From Marinilabiliales bacterium (GTDB lineage Bacteria > Bacteroidota > Bacteroidia > Bacteroidales > UBA12077), in assembly GCA_002869305.1 (NCBI GenBank), contig PKTC01000059.1:1-15281 (forward strand): a DNA stretch of 15,281 bases, in the 5' to 3' direction. The position numbers and the translations under genes are program-made. Positions 1 through 6,720 of this stretch are shown piece after piece; the stretch's first letter is position 1, and each line of letters starts with the position of its first letter. Under the pieces are notes generated by a model. That model worked only from the letters and a program-made list of their open reading frames with translations, was not told the DNA's origin and ran no database searches.

Positions 1-870
1 AAAGCAAAAGAAGTTGATGCATATATTGTTATGGCAACAGATCCATATGCCGACCGTGTTGGAATAGCAATAAAAGATAAGCACAATGACTTTATTCTCT
101 TAAACGGAAACCAGGCTGCTGCTCTGCTAATTAACTATCTTGTATCACAATGGAATGCTGCAGGCAAAATAAAAGGCAAAGAATATATTGTTAAAACAAT
201 TGTTACCAGTGAACTATTAAAAGACATTGCTGATAAATACCAGGTAGAATGTTACGACGTGTTAACGGGATTCAAATACATTGCTGATATCATAAAAAAT
301 AAAGAAGGCAAAATGAAGTTTATCGGAGGCGGCGAAGAAAGTTATGGATATTTAGCAGGTGAATTTGTACGAGATAAAGATGCTGTAATGTCGTGTGCTC
401 TAATTGCAGAAACTGCAGCATGGGCCAAAGAGAATGGAAAAACTCTATATGAAGAGCTTATAGATATTTACATTGAATTTGGTTTTTATAAAGAAAAGTT
501 GATCTCAATTGTAAAAAAAGGAAAATCTGGTGCAGAAGAAATTCAAAAAATGATGAGTGATTTTCGTAACAACCCACCGGAAACAATTAATGGTTCAAAT
601 GTAATGTTGATTCATGATTTTGAAAAACAAAAAACTTTTGACCAGATAAGTCACCTGCGTTATGAGATTAATTTACCAAAATCCAATGTACTTCAGTTTG
701 TTTTAAAAGATGGATCTAAAATATCAATACGACCGTCAGGAACTGAACCAAAAATTAAATTTTATTTTGGAGTAAAAGATCAATTGGGTAGTCGAGAAGA
801 TTTTGAAAAGGTAAATACACTGCTTGATAAAAAAATTGAAAATATTATCCAATCACTTGGAATTAAGTAG
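1..870 (+). CDS. Phosphoglucomutase/phosphomannomutase (alpha-D-phosphohexomutase), C-terminal part, 5' end outside window
   Basis: The frame is open from the first base and ends in TAG at 868-870, giving 289 residues of a protein that normally has about 550-600; the N-terminal domain with the phosphoserine loop lies off the window. The enzyme interconverts hexose 1- and 6-phosphates in the cytoplasm, feeding glycolysis and nucleotide-sugar synthesis. Visible landmarks, in fragment numbering: the metal-binding loop at 14-19 (reads DPYADR), the sugar-specificity loop GEESYG at 111-116, and the C-terminal phosphate-binding loop RPSGTEPK at 244-251. The metal loop is odd. The family pattern is DPDADR, three aspartates holding Mg2+, and here the middle one is Tyr (codon TAT at 46-48). 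Everything else looks intact, so this is either a real substitution or a sequence error. An ATG at 31 lies inside the conserved core and is not the true start. Exact sugar preference (glucose or mannose) cannot be read. Confidence 0.9.
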   Translation, partial: KAKEVDAYIVMATDPYADRVGIAIKDKHNDFILLNGNQAAALLINYLVSQWNAAGKIKGKEYIVKTIVTSELLKDIADKYQVECYDVLTGFKYIADIIKNKEGKMKFIGGGEESYGYLAGEFVRDKDAVMSCALIAETAAWAKENGKTLYEELIDIYIEFGFYKEKLISIVKKGKSGAEEIQKMMSDFRNNPPETINGSNVMLIHDFEKQKTFDQISHLRYEINLPKSNVLQFVLKDGSKISIRPSGTEPKIKFYFGVKDQLGSREDFEKVNTLLDKKIENIIQSLGIK

Positions 871-921
871 TTAAAGTTAGTAGTTTTGATTATCAAGTTT
901 TAGAATAAAAATTCACGACCT

Positions 922-1338
922 ATGAAATCGCATAGAAAAGAAGTTTGGTTTAACACCTCTCGTCGCAGAGAATTTATAAATATTACATCTGTTGTTGAGC
1001 AAGAATTAAGAGAAAGTGGAATTAAGGAAGGTTTAGTGCTGGTCAATGCTATGCATATCACATCCAGTATATTTATAAACGATGATGAATCCGGATTACA
1101 CGATGATTTTGAAAAATGGCTCGAAGGTTTAGCCCCAGAAAAACCATATGATCAATACAAACACAATTACGCTGAAGATAATGCGGATGCACATCTAAAA
1201 AGGACTGTGATGGGACGCGAAGTAGTTGTTGCAATAACCGAAGGCAAATTAGATTTTGGACCATGGGAGCAAATCTTTTATGGTGAATTTGATGGTAAAA
1301 GACGCAAAAGAGTGTTGATAAAAATTATTGGTGAATAA
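922..1338 (+). CDS. YjbQ/UPF0047 family protein (secondary thiamine-phosphate synthase type)
   Basis: A 138-residue protein, the usual length for the UPF0047/YjbQ family. Family landmarks are visible: HITSSIFIND near residues 45-54, then a conserved acidic stretch (DD at 61-62), H81 and H91 in the HNY...AHL region, and the C-terminal block with GPWEQIFYGEFDG near 113-125, followed by RRKR and a final hydrophobic strand. Conserved histidines cluster in the putative active site of the trimeric fold. Members can weakly replace thiamine-phosphate synthase in E. coli, which gave the annotation, but the true physiological reaction is not settled. The gene begins 51 bp after the phosphohexomutase and ends 84 bp before the zinc exporter, all on one strand, so it may be cotranscribed; nothing in the neighbours concerns thiamine. 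Family assignment is strong, function weak. Confidence 0.88.
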   Translation: MKSHRKEVWFNTSRRREFINITSVVEQELRESGIKEGLVLVNAMHITSSIFINDDESGLHDDFEKWLEGLAPEKPYDQYKHNYAEDNADAHLKRTVMGREVVVAITEGKLDFGPWEQIFYGEFDGKRRKRVLIKIIGE

Positions 1339-1422
1339 TATTTTAGCGAATTGCTAAATACCTCGCAAACAATTATTTTAAACCTTTCTTGAAGAATCAT
1401 GTTATCTTACTAAAGCTTAAAT

Positions 1423-2325
1423 ATGGCACATTCGCACCATCATCATGAACCTAATAAAAAGAATCTTTTAATTAGTGTTTTATTAAATGCCAGCATTACT
1501 TTAGCAGAATTTGTTGGAGGCATTTTATCAAATAGCCTTGCGTTATTATCGGATGCAGTTCATAACTTAAGCGATACCATGGCCATTGTTATTAGCTATT
1601 TGGCTATATTGATTGGCAAAAAGGATTCAACATCAAAAAACACATTCGGTTTTAAACGAATCGAAATACTTGCTGCACTCTTTAATGCTGTTGTTCTAAT
1701 TGTTATATCAATCTATCTTTTTTATGAAGCTTACAAACGTTTTGTTAATCCTGAACCAATCCAGGGAAAGCTTATGTTTATTGTAGCTTCAATAGGACTC
1801 GCAGGCAATTTGATTTCTGTCTTATTACTTCATAAAGACTCCGGGCATAATCTAAATATTAAAGCTGCATATCTCCACTTAATCGGTGACACATTATCTT
1901 CAGTTGGCGTTATTATTGGTTCAATCTTAATATATTTTTGGAATATATACTGGATTGACCCACTGCTAACCATACTAATTGGAGTTGTAATTATTAAAGC
2001 TACATGGGGAATTCTTAAGGAAACCATTGAAATATTAATGCAAGCCAGTCCTGCTGAATTAAATCTAAAGGAGATAAAAATAGAATTAGAAAAACATCCT
2101 GAAATACTTGATATTCACCACGTCCATGCATGGCGATTGTCTGATAGCATTATTCATTTTCAATGTCATGCTGATGTTAATAAAAATCTACCCATAAAAG
2201 AGATCGACAAGATTAGAATTGATTTAGAAAATATTTTGCATAATCAATTTAAGATTGACCATATAACCATACAAATGGAACTGGATACCTGTTCCGAAAA
2301 ATCGACCATTAATAAAGGCAACTAG
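1423..2325 (+). CDS. Cation diffusion facilitator (CDF) zinc/divalent metal exporter, CzcD/ZitB type
   Basis: A 300-residue inner-membrane metal/proton antiporter that removes Zn2+ or similar divalent cations from the cytoplasm. The N-terminus carries a histidine cluster (HSHHHH, residues 3-8), common in CDF proteins of the CzcD/ZnT type. Six hydrophobic segments lie between about residues 14 and 205. The transport site is readable: HNLSD at 47-51 in TM2 and HLIGD at 152-156 in TM5, that is HxxxD in both helices, which in this family goes with zinc preference (YiiP has DxxxD in TM2). The C-terminal cytoplasmic domain, from about residue 210, contains HHVHAWRLSD and ends in a Cys/acidic tail. 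The gene is 84 bp downstream of the YjbQ gene. No metal-responsive regulator or operator is visible nearby. Its stop codon overlaps that of the convergent helicase gene. Confidence 0.93.
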   Translation: MAHSHHHHEPNKKNLLISVLLNASITLAEFVGGILSNSLALLSDAVHNLSDTMAIVISYLAILIGKKDSTSKNTFGFKRIEILAALFNAVVLIVISIYLFYEAYKRFVNPEPIQGKLMFIVASIGLAGNLISVLLLHKDSGHNLNIKAAYLHLIGDTLSSVGVIIGSILIYFWNIYWIDPLLTILIGVVIIKATWGILKETIEILMQASPAELNLKEIKIELEKHPEILDIHHVHAWRLSDSIIHFQCHADVNKNLPIKEIDKIRIDLENILHNQFKIDHITIQMELDTCSEKSTINKGN

Positions 2326-3767
2326 TCATAAGTATCAAAGAATTTTTTATTAAAATTTACCAAATACAACTTTTCGATTGGCCTTGTAAATGCCGTATAT
2401 AACCAACGAAGATATTCTTTATTTATCATCTCGTCTGCAAGATATCCATGATCAATAAATACATTCTTCCATTGACCGCCTTGAGCCTTGTGGCAAGTAA
2501 TAGCATAAGAAAATTTAACCTGAAGTGCATTAAAAAATTCATCATTCTTAACCCCTTCATATTGCTTTTTTCTTGTTTTATGATTCTTATAATCTTCCAA
2601 AATATTATAAAAGAGTGTTTTATTATCCTCACTTGATAGAGCTGCAGAATTAATATCTAAGGTATCTAGAATGATCTTACAATCAACTTGCAGATCCCCA
2701 TAATCTATAAATCGCAAGGTAACATCGGCAAACCGATAACCATATTGTTCGTGGTACTTATTTATTTTAATGATCTCAGCTATATCACCATTTGCTATAA
2801 AATCGATTTTGCCAGCTGGCAGACCGGTTTTCTCATTTTCATTTATCCAGAAATAATTATTTTTTACTACCATTAAAAAATCGCCAATGGAAATTTCTTC
2901 TTCACGCCAGAGAATCTGACTTCTTATTCCCTTGTTGTATTGATTTGCTCTTTTATTTGATCTGGTAATTATAATTGTTTCTTCATAACCTAATTTATCA
3001 TAAGAATCCGATATAGTCTCAATCAGATCATTTCCACTAATTCTCACAATATCTTTAACCCCATTCATTTCTAGTTTTGGAAATTCGTTTTTCTCGTTAG
3101 ATATTAAGTTGCGTATGTGAGTAGCATTCATTAAAATACCTGAATTCTCTTGTTGTCGTACAACTTCTCTTAAGTTATACTCCCTAAGTTTTAAATGATA
3201 AGATTCAAGTTGTTTTTTATCAAGTGCCGGACTAATATCAATACCTACAGGTGGAAGTTGAGCAACATCTCCTATCAAAATCAATTTACATTTCTTATCA
3301 TTATAAACAAAATTAATTAGGTCGTCTAGCAACTTTCCGGAGCCAAAGACCGAATTGTCATTCGAAAAATTTGAAATCATAGAAGCCTCATCCACAATAA
3401 AAATCGTGTTAGAATGAAGATTAGTATCTAAAGCAAACACTCCAAATCCATCATTTGAAGATTTTTGCCGATAGATTTTTTTATGAATAGTATATGCAGT
3501 TTTTTCTGAATAAACGGATAGTACTTTTGCCGCCCTTCCGGTTGGGGCCATTAATACTGACTTAATTCGCAATTTTTTAAATGCATTTACCAGAGCACTC
3601 ATAATGGTAGTTTTACCTGTACCTGCATAACCCTTTATTAGTAATAAATTGTTCTCATCGTCATCCATAATAAATTCCGACAGACCCTCAATTAATTTAT
3701 CCTGATCGTTTGTAGGATTAAAAGATAGTTTTTCAATAATGATATTTTTGATGTGATCCTTTAACAT
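2322..3767 (-). CDS. RecD/Pif1-like SF1B DNA helicase (AAA ATPase with UvrD C-terminal domain)
   Basis: A 481-residue cytoplasmic protein with a full set of SF1B helicase motifs: a Q-motif-like FNPTNDQ at 16-22, Walker A GYAGTGKT at 46-53, motif Ia APTGRAAK at 74-81, Walker B DEAS at 126-129, motif III GDVAQLPP at 166-173, a VVRQ arginine motif near 202-205, motif V ITCHKAQGGQW at 423-433 and motif VI YTAFTRP at 457-463. The HKAQG and YTAFTR signatures match RecD2/TraA/Pif1-type 5'-3' helicases. It lacks the long N-terminal region of RecD2 and there is no RecB or RecC next to it, so it is a stand-alone helicase of the short type common in Bacteroidota; its DNA repair role is inferred from the family. 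It is transcribed alone, away from the pilin-like gene, and converges tail to tail with the CDF gene, sharing four bases of stop codon. Confidence 0.88.
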   Translation of the reverse strand: MLKDHIKNIIIEKLSFNPTNDQDKLIEGLSEFIMDDDENNLLLIKGYAGTGKTTIMSALVNAFKKLRIKSVLMAPTGRAAKVLSVYSEKTAYTIHKKIYRQKSSNDGFGVFALDTNLHSNTIFIVDEASMISNFSNDNSVFGSGKLLDDLINFVYNDKKCKLILIGDVAQLPPVGIDISPALDKKQLESYHLKLREYNLREVVRQQENSGILMNATHIRNLISNEKNEFPKLEMNGVKDIVRISGNDLIETISDSYDKLGYEETIIITRSNKRANQYNKGIRSQILWREEEISIGDFLMVVKNNYFWINENEKTGLPAGKIDFIANGDIAEIIKINKYHEQYGYRFADVTLRFIDYGDLQVDCKIILDTLDINSAALSSEDNKTLFYNILEDYKNHKTRKKQYEGVKNDEFFNALQVKFSYAITCHKAQGGQWKNVFIDHGYLADEMINKEYLRWLYTAFTRPIEKLYLVNFNKKFFDTYD

Positions 3768-3794
3768 TTTCTGTTAAATAATGTGCGATTTAAA

Positions 3795-3824
3795 TTCAGT
3801 TTTTAATTTTTTCTTATAAATTTG
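3795..3824 (+). promoter_or_regulatory. Probable Bacteroidota sigma-A promoter for the pilin-like/DUF3822/rsmD operon
   Basis: The octamer TAAATTTG at 3817-3824 matches the -7 consensus TAnnTTTG exactly. Exactly 19 bases upstream lies TTC (3795-3797), one mismatch from the -33 TTG. The leader to the ATG at 3856 would be about 25 nt, and no other match lies between here and the gene. Assignment is by pattern only. Confidence 0.5.
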
Positions 3825-3828
3825 CAGG

Positions 3829-3836
3829 CAAACATA
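3829..3836 (-). promoter_or_regulatory. Possible -7 element for the helicase gene
   Basis: Read on the - strand this octamer is TATGTTTG, an exact match to TAnnTTTG. It would fire away from the + strand promoter and give a leader of about 55 nt before the helicase ATG at 3767. No TTG occurs at the expected -33 position, so the element is half supported. Confidence 0.3.
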
Positions 3837-3855
3837 TAAAATTAAATCAAGCAAA

Positions 3856-4482
3856 ATGAAAAAAATAATTCAAATCGCATTGGCAATTTTAATTGTAGTT
3901 TTAGCTTATTTCCTTTGGGAAAGTATTCAAGCTCCTATTCGTTTTAATAAAGCAAAGGATCAAAGATATGCAGCTACAATCCAACGTCTTAAAGATATTA
4001 GAACTGCTCAAATTGCTTATAAAGCTGAGTATGGTAAGTTTACTGCCAGCTTTGACACATTAATTGATTTCGTTAAAAATGATTCGATGAAACTAGTTAT
4101 GGCTGAAGGTAGTCTTTCTGATGAACTATTAGCTCAAGGTTGGACAGAAGCCATTGCAGTAAAAGAAGGATTAATTAAAAGGGATACCATTAGAATAGCA
4201 ATTAAAGACACATTATTTGCACCTGACTTTAATGCTGATTTATTGTGGAAAGTTCCATATACAGAAGATGCTTCTTTTGAAATGGCGACTTCTAATTTAA
4301 CTGTATCTAAATTAAATGTAAATGTATTTGAAGCCAAAGTTCATAACAATATACTATTACATGGATTGGATCAGCAAGAAGTTATCAACTTAAATGATAG
4401 AATGAAAAATCAGGAAAATTTCCCAGGAGTTAAAGTTGGTGATGTACTTGAACCAAATAATAATGCAGGAAACTGGGAATAA
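3856..4482 (+). CDS. Single-pass membrane protein with pilin-like N-terminus, unknown function
   Basis: A 208-residue protein. Residues 1-3 are MKK, residues 4-21 form one hydrophobic helix (IIQIALAILIVVLAYFLW), and an amphipathic helix rich in Lys/Arg/Gln follows to about residue 57. The pattern IAYKAEYGKFTASFDTLIDFV at 53-73 resembles the alpha1/loop region of pseudopilins (…aYk…GkYP…slD.L). The prepilin peptidase site (GFxxxE after a short leader) is absent, so it is not a classical pilin; the helix more likely stays as an anchor with the rest in the periplasm. The C-terminus, NNNAGNWE, looks like a family signature. I know similar proteins in Bacteroidota only as hypothetical. It lies 12 bp before the DUF3822 gene, and an ATG at 3856 sits just downstream of a good promoter. 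CDS status is secure; the pilin relation is an inference from pattern. Confidence 0.6.
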   Translation: MKKIIQIALAILIVVLAYFLWESIQAPIRFNKAKDQRYAATIQRLKDIRTAQIAYKAEYGKFTASFDTLIDFVKNDSMKLVMAEGSLSDELLAQGWTEAIAVKEGLIKRDTIRIAIKDTLFAPDFNADLLWKVPYTEDASFEMATSNLTVSKLNVNVFEAKVHNNILLHGLDQQEVINLNDRMKNQENFPGVKVGDVLEPNNNAGNWE

Positions 4483-4494
4483 TAATATCTTAAT

Positions 4495-5343
4495 ATGCAA
4501 GACTTTGCTTTTGTTGATGAAACATTAGATATTAATTTAACTCAATCATACTACTTGTCCATTCAGCTGAGTCTGAATGGACTTTCTTTTTGTATTCTTG
4601 ATTCGGTAAGAGAGAAATATATTGCTTTTCAAAGCAAGAGTTTTCCCAAAGATTTAATTTTTGATGATCTTTTAAATTATATTGAAGATTATATTGATTC
4701 TCATGAATTATTAAAGCACAAATATAAAGCAACTAAGTTAATCTGGGAAACAACAAAAAACACATTAGTTCCTAATATTTTTTTCAAAAAGGAAAATCTA
4801 AAAACATATTTTGAATTTAATCAAAAATTAGATGATTTAGATGAAATACATTACAATGAACTGAAATATGTTGATGCATACAGTGTATTCGTAATTCCAA
4901 ATCTAATCGCTAATGTTTTTGTAAAAAGGTTTGAAAAGATTCAATTCTACAATCAACAAAGTCCATTTATAGAGCATACCTTATTTAAACATCACTCTGA
5001 GACAAAAAGAATCCTTATTAATCTGTATGAGAATTTCTTTGATCTTTGTGTGACTGAAAATGGTAAGCTCTTATTATACAATAATTTTCTTTATAAGAAC
5101 GAAATGGATTTAATCTATTTCATTCTTTATGCTTTTGATCAATTTAGTTTAGAAACTCAACAAACGGAACTTATTATAAGTGGATTAATTGATCGTACTT
5201 CAAAGTCTTTTTTAAAACTTAAGGAATTTATAAAGCATATCAGGTTTGAAAAATTGCCCGATGAATTCTCATATAGTTATACTTTTAACCAAATTCCATC
5301 ACATAAATTTACTAACTTATTTAATCTGCATCTTTGCGAATAG
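4495..5343 (+). CDS. DUF3822 family protein (probable ASKHA-fold, unknown function)
   Basis: A 282-residue cytoplasmic protein without signal peptide or membrane segment. The opening strand pattern YLSIQLSLNGLSFCILD (20-36), a mid-protein repeat of the same kind (a second long block beginning near residue 165, HHSETKRILINLYENFFDLCV), and the closing HKFTNLFNLHLCE are what I recognise as the DUF3822 pattern. The duplicated beta-rich halves suggest the actin-like ATPase (ASKHA) fold also found in PilM of type IV pilus systems, but no clear phosphate loops are visible, so nucleotide binding is unproven. It starts 12 bp after the pilin-like gene and overlaps the rsmD start by 10 bp, so translation of the two is probably coupled. 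In this phylum the gene commonly sits beside rsmD. Aromatic and Lys/Asn content is high, in line with the AT-rich genome. Confidence 0.72.
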   Translation: MQDFAFVDETLDINLTQSYYLSIQLSLNGLSFCILDSVREKYIAFQSKSFPKDLIFDDLLNYIEDYIDSHELLKHKYKATKLIWETTKNTLVPNIFFKKENLKTYFEFNQKLDDLDEIHYNELKYVDAYSVFVIPNLIANVFVKRFEKIQFYNQQSPFIEHTLFKHHSETKRILINLYENFFDLCVTENGKLLLYNNFLYKNEMDLIYFILYAFDQFSLETQQTELIISGLIDRTSKSFLKLKEFIKHIRFEKLPDEFSYSYTFNQIPSHKFTNLFNLHLCE

Positions 5344-5879
5344 TTAGCGGAACATATAAAGGAAGATTAATAAAACCTCCTAAAAACTTTAGAGCGAGGC
5401 CTACTACAGATTTTGCCAAAGAAAACCTTTTTAACATTCTGAGCAATAACTTCAATTTTAGTGAGCTTGATATTTTAGATTTATTTTCAGGGACAGGTAG
5501 TATTTCCTATGAATTTGCTTCGCGTGAGTGTAATTCGGTTATTTCTATTGAGAGCAATTTTAAACATCAAATTTTTATCAAAAATACGATTGAAGACTTA
5601 GGCCTTCAAAATGTTAGATCGATAAAATCTGATGCTTTCAGATACGTTAAATCATGTCGTGAAAAATTCTACATTGTGTTTGCGGATCCACCTTATGATC
5701 TAAAATCGATGGACTCCATTCCTGATTTTATTTTTGAGCAAGAAATTCTAAAACCAGAAGCATGGTTAATTCTTGAACATGGCGATAAAACAAGCTTTAA
5801 TAGGCATAAGTACTTTAAAGAAATAAGAAAATACGGTGGTGTAAATTTTAGTATTTTTGCGCATTACGAAAACAACTAA
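5334..5879 (+). CDS. rsmD: 16S rRNA (guanine(966)-N(2))-methyltransferase RsmD
   Basis: A 181-residue SAM-dependent methyltransferase that makes m2G966 in helix 31 of 16S rRNA on assembled 30S particles. The N-terminus RIVSGTYKGRLI (2-13) is the RsmD hallmark; ARPTTDFAKENLFNIL (21-36) follows; the SAM-binding motif I is DLFSGTGS at 49-56; the catalytic motif IV is ADPPYD at 117-122, placing the target guanine. Length is typical. The start is TTG at 5334: it aligns with the Met-Arg-Ile start seen across the family, and no ATG exists upstream in frame that would keep the protein short. The start lies inside the last ten bases of the DUF3822 gene, which implies coupled translation. It is the last gene of the three-gene operon; a short hairpin follows 15 bp after the stop. 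Confidence 0.95.
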   Translation: MRIVSGTYKGRLIKPPKNFRARPTTDFAKENLFNILSNNFNFSELDILDLFSGTGSISYEFASRECNSVISIESNFKHQIFIKNTIEDLGLQNVRSIKSDAFRYVKSCREKFYIVFADPPYDLKSMDSIPDFIFEQEILKPEAWLILEHGDKTSFNRHKYFKEIRKYGGVNFSIFAHYENN

Positions 5880-5894
5880 AAAAAATTAAAAATT

Positions 5895-5915
5895 TTCACC
5901 AAAACTTTTGGTGAA
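5895..5915. terminator. Short perfect hairpin after rsmD, possible terminator
   Basis: The arms TTCACCAAAA (5895-5904) and TTTTGGTGAA (5906-5915) are exact reverse complements around one base; the real loop would be the A/T centre, leaving a TTCACC/GGTGAA stem. On the + strand it is followed by an A-rich run and not by T's, so it is a poor terminator for rsmD. On the - strand a T-rich run follows, which would stop antisense transcription. It overlaps the -33 element of the tRNA promoter. Confidence 0.4.
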
Positions 5916-5937
5916 TAAAAAATATAAGCTATTTTTG
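5907..5937 (+). promoter_or_regulatory. Promoter of tRNA-Asp, Bacteroidota sigma-A type
   Basis: TTTG at 5907-5910, then exactly 19 bases, then TATTTTTG at 5930-5937, an exact fit to TTTG-N19-TAnnTTTG. Transcription should begin near 5944, about 12 nt before the mature tRNA end at 5956. The -33 element is part of the right arm of the hairpin at 5895-5915. Confidence 0.8.
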
Positions 5938-5955
5938 CAACGCAATAACGCAAAC

Positions 5956-6029
5956 GGTTTGGTAGTTCAGTTGGTTAGAATGCCTGCCTGTCACGCAGGA
6001 GGTCGCGAGTTCGAGTCTCGTCCAGACCG
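5956..6029 (+). tRNA. tRNA-Asp (anticodon GTC)
   Basis: A 74-nt cloverleaf. The acceptor stem is GGTTTGG (5956-5962) with CCAGACC (6022-6028), one G-U pair, and discriminator G at 6029. The D-arm holds the conserved AGTTCAGTTGGTTAGA stretch. The anticodon arm is CCTGC-CTGTCAC-GCAGG (5983-5999) with anticodon GTC at 5990-5992, reading GAC/GAU. The T-arm carries GAGTTCGAGTCTC, including the invariant TTCGA. CCA is not encoded and must be added after transcription. The gene has its own promoter and terminator and is therefore a single-gene unit. Confidence 0.98.
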
Positions 6030-6030
6030 C

Positions 6031-6060
6031 AAAAAGGGAAGCAATAAGCTTCCCTTTTTT
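6031..6060. terminator. Strong bidirectional intrinsic terminator between tRNA-Asp and the STAS gene
   Basis: Arms AAAAAGGGAAGC (6031-6042) and GCTTCCCTTTTT (6048-6059) pair over 12 bp around the loop AATAA. The T-run 6055-6060 serves the tRNA transcript; the A-run 6031-6035 gives the matching T-run for the convergent STAS transcript, whose stop codon is 16 bp away. Confidence 0.88.
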
Positions 6061-6075
6061 ATTTATACCGGGTAC

Positions 6076-6453
6076 CTATGAAGCCTTCTTTAATTTTGTT
6101 GGATTAAAATCGGATTTAACACTTATTTCAAAAATATTATCTAAATCTACTAATTTTAGTAAATAATTGATTTCCTCATTTACATTAACAATTACAAATT
6201 TAACACCTTTTAACCTGGCGTCAATATGAACAGACAAGAGCGCTTGAAATCCAGAACTATCAATAAATTTCATTTTTGAAAAATCGAGTAAAATTGTCTT
6301 TTCTCCATTTTGAATTAATTGAATCAATTCCTTTTCTACCTGATCAGCGTTTAATATATTCAACCTGTCAGCTGGTTCTAGAGATACAAAAACAGTATCA
6401 TCAAAATTCTTAACGCTTAATATTTTTCTATTTTGTGTTTTCATCATATTCAT
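6076..6453 (-). CDS. STAS-domain protein, anti-sigma factor antagonist type
   Basis: A 125-residue single-domain STAS protein of the SpoIIAA/RsbV kind. These bind a serine kinase/anti-sigma factor in their unphosphorylated state and release the sigma factor or another partner. The signature is KTILLDFSKMKFIDSSGFQALL at 52-73; the DSSG motif at 65-68 contains the serine (S67 by analogy with SpoIIAA S58) that is phosphorylated. The beta-strand VFVSLEPADRLNILNA (21-36) and the C-terminal helix pattern after residue 95 also fit. No kinase, phosphatase or sigma gene lies beside it, so the partners must be elsewhere. The start is chosen at the first of three close Met codons (residues 1, 3 and 4); ATGs at 6447 or 6444 would change little. 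It is monocistronic and shares a terminator with the tRNA. The 210 bp upstream contain no gene and no exact promoter match that I can see. Confidence 0.9.
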   Translation of the reverse strand: MNMMKTQNRKILSVKNFDDTVFVSLEPADRLNILNADQVEKELIQLIQNGEKTILLDFSKMKFIDSSGFQALLSVHIDARLKGVKFVIVNVNEEINYLLKLVDLDNIFEISVKSDFNPTKLKKAS

Positions 6454-6720
6454 GTTTTAGTTCAACAATCTTATAACAAGGACTAAGCCTCTTAAACTAA
6501 AGACGACAAATCTTATGCCTCATTGCAGATTTAAATGTTAAAATAACTTAAATATGCGTGGAGTTTATATTTATTATATTGTCTATTGAGAGTTCTTTAA
6601 AAAGCTTAAAATCATAAAGAATATTCCAGCAATACCAGGGTTTTTAATTGAAATTAATTATCTATGAAAGTTGGTTATATTTTTTATACCTTTATAGATG
6701 AACCCATTAACCATAAAATC

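Noticed and set aside
1342..1358. Small inverted repeat TTTAGC-GAATT-GCTAAA after the YjbQ gene
   Set aside because: Six A/T-rich base pairs and no T-run; too weak to call a terminator or operator.
6454..6663. Intergenic region between the STAS gene and the cytochrome
   Set aside because: Searched for a promoter, RNA or repeat. It is very AT-rich, with near matches to TAnnTTTG only at wrong spacing, and no hairpin. Nothing supportable.
6664..6720. N-terminal extension of the cytochrome from an upstream ATG
   Set aside because: It would place 19 mixed residues in front of a complete signal peptide that begins with MKR at 6721. The shorter start is more likely.
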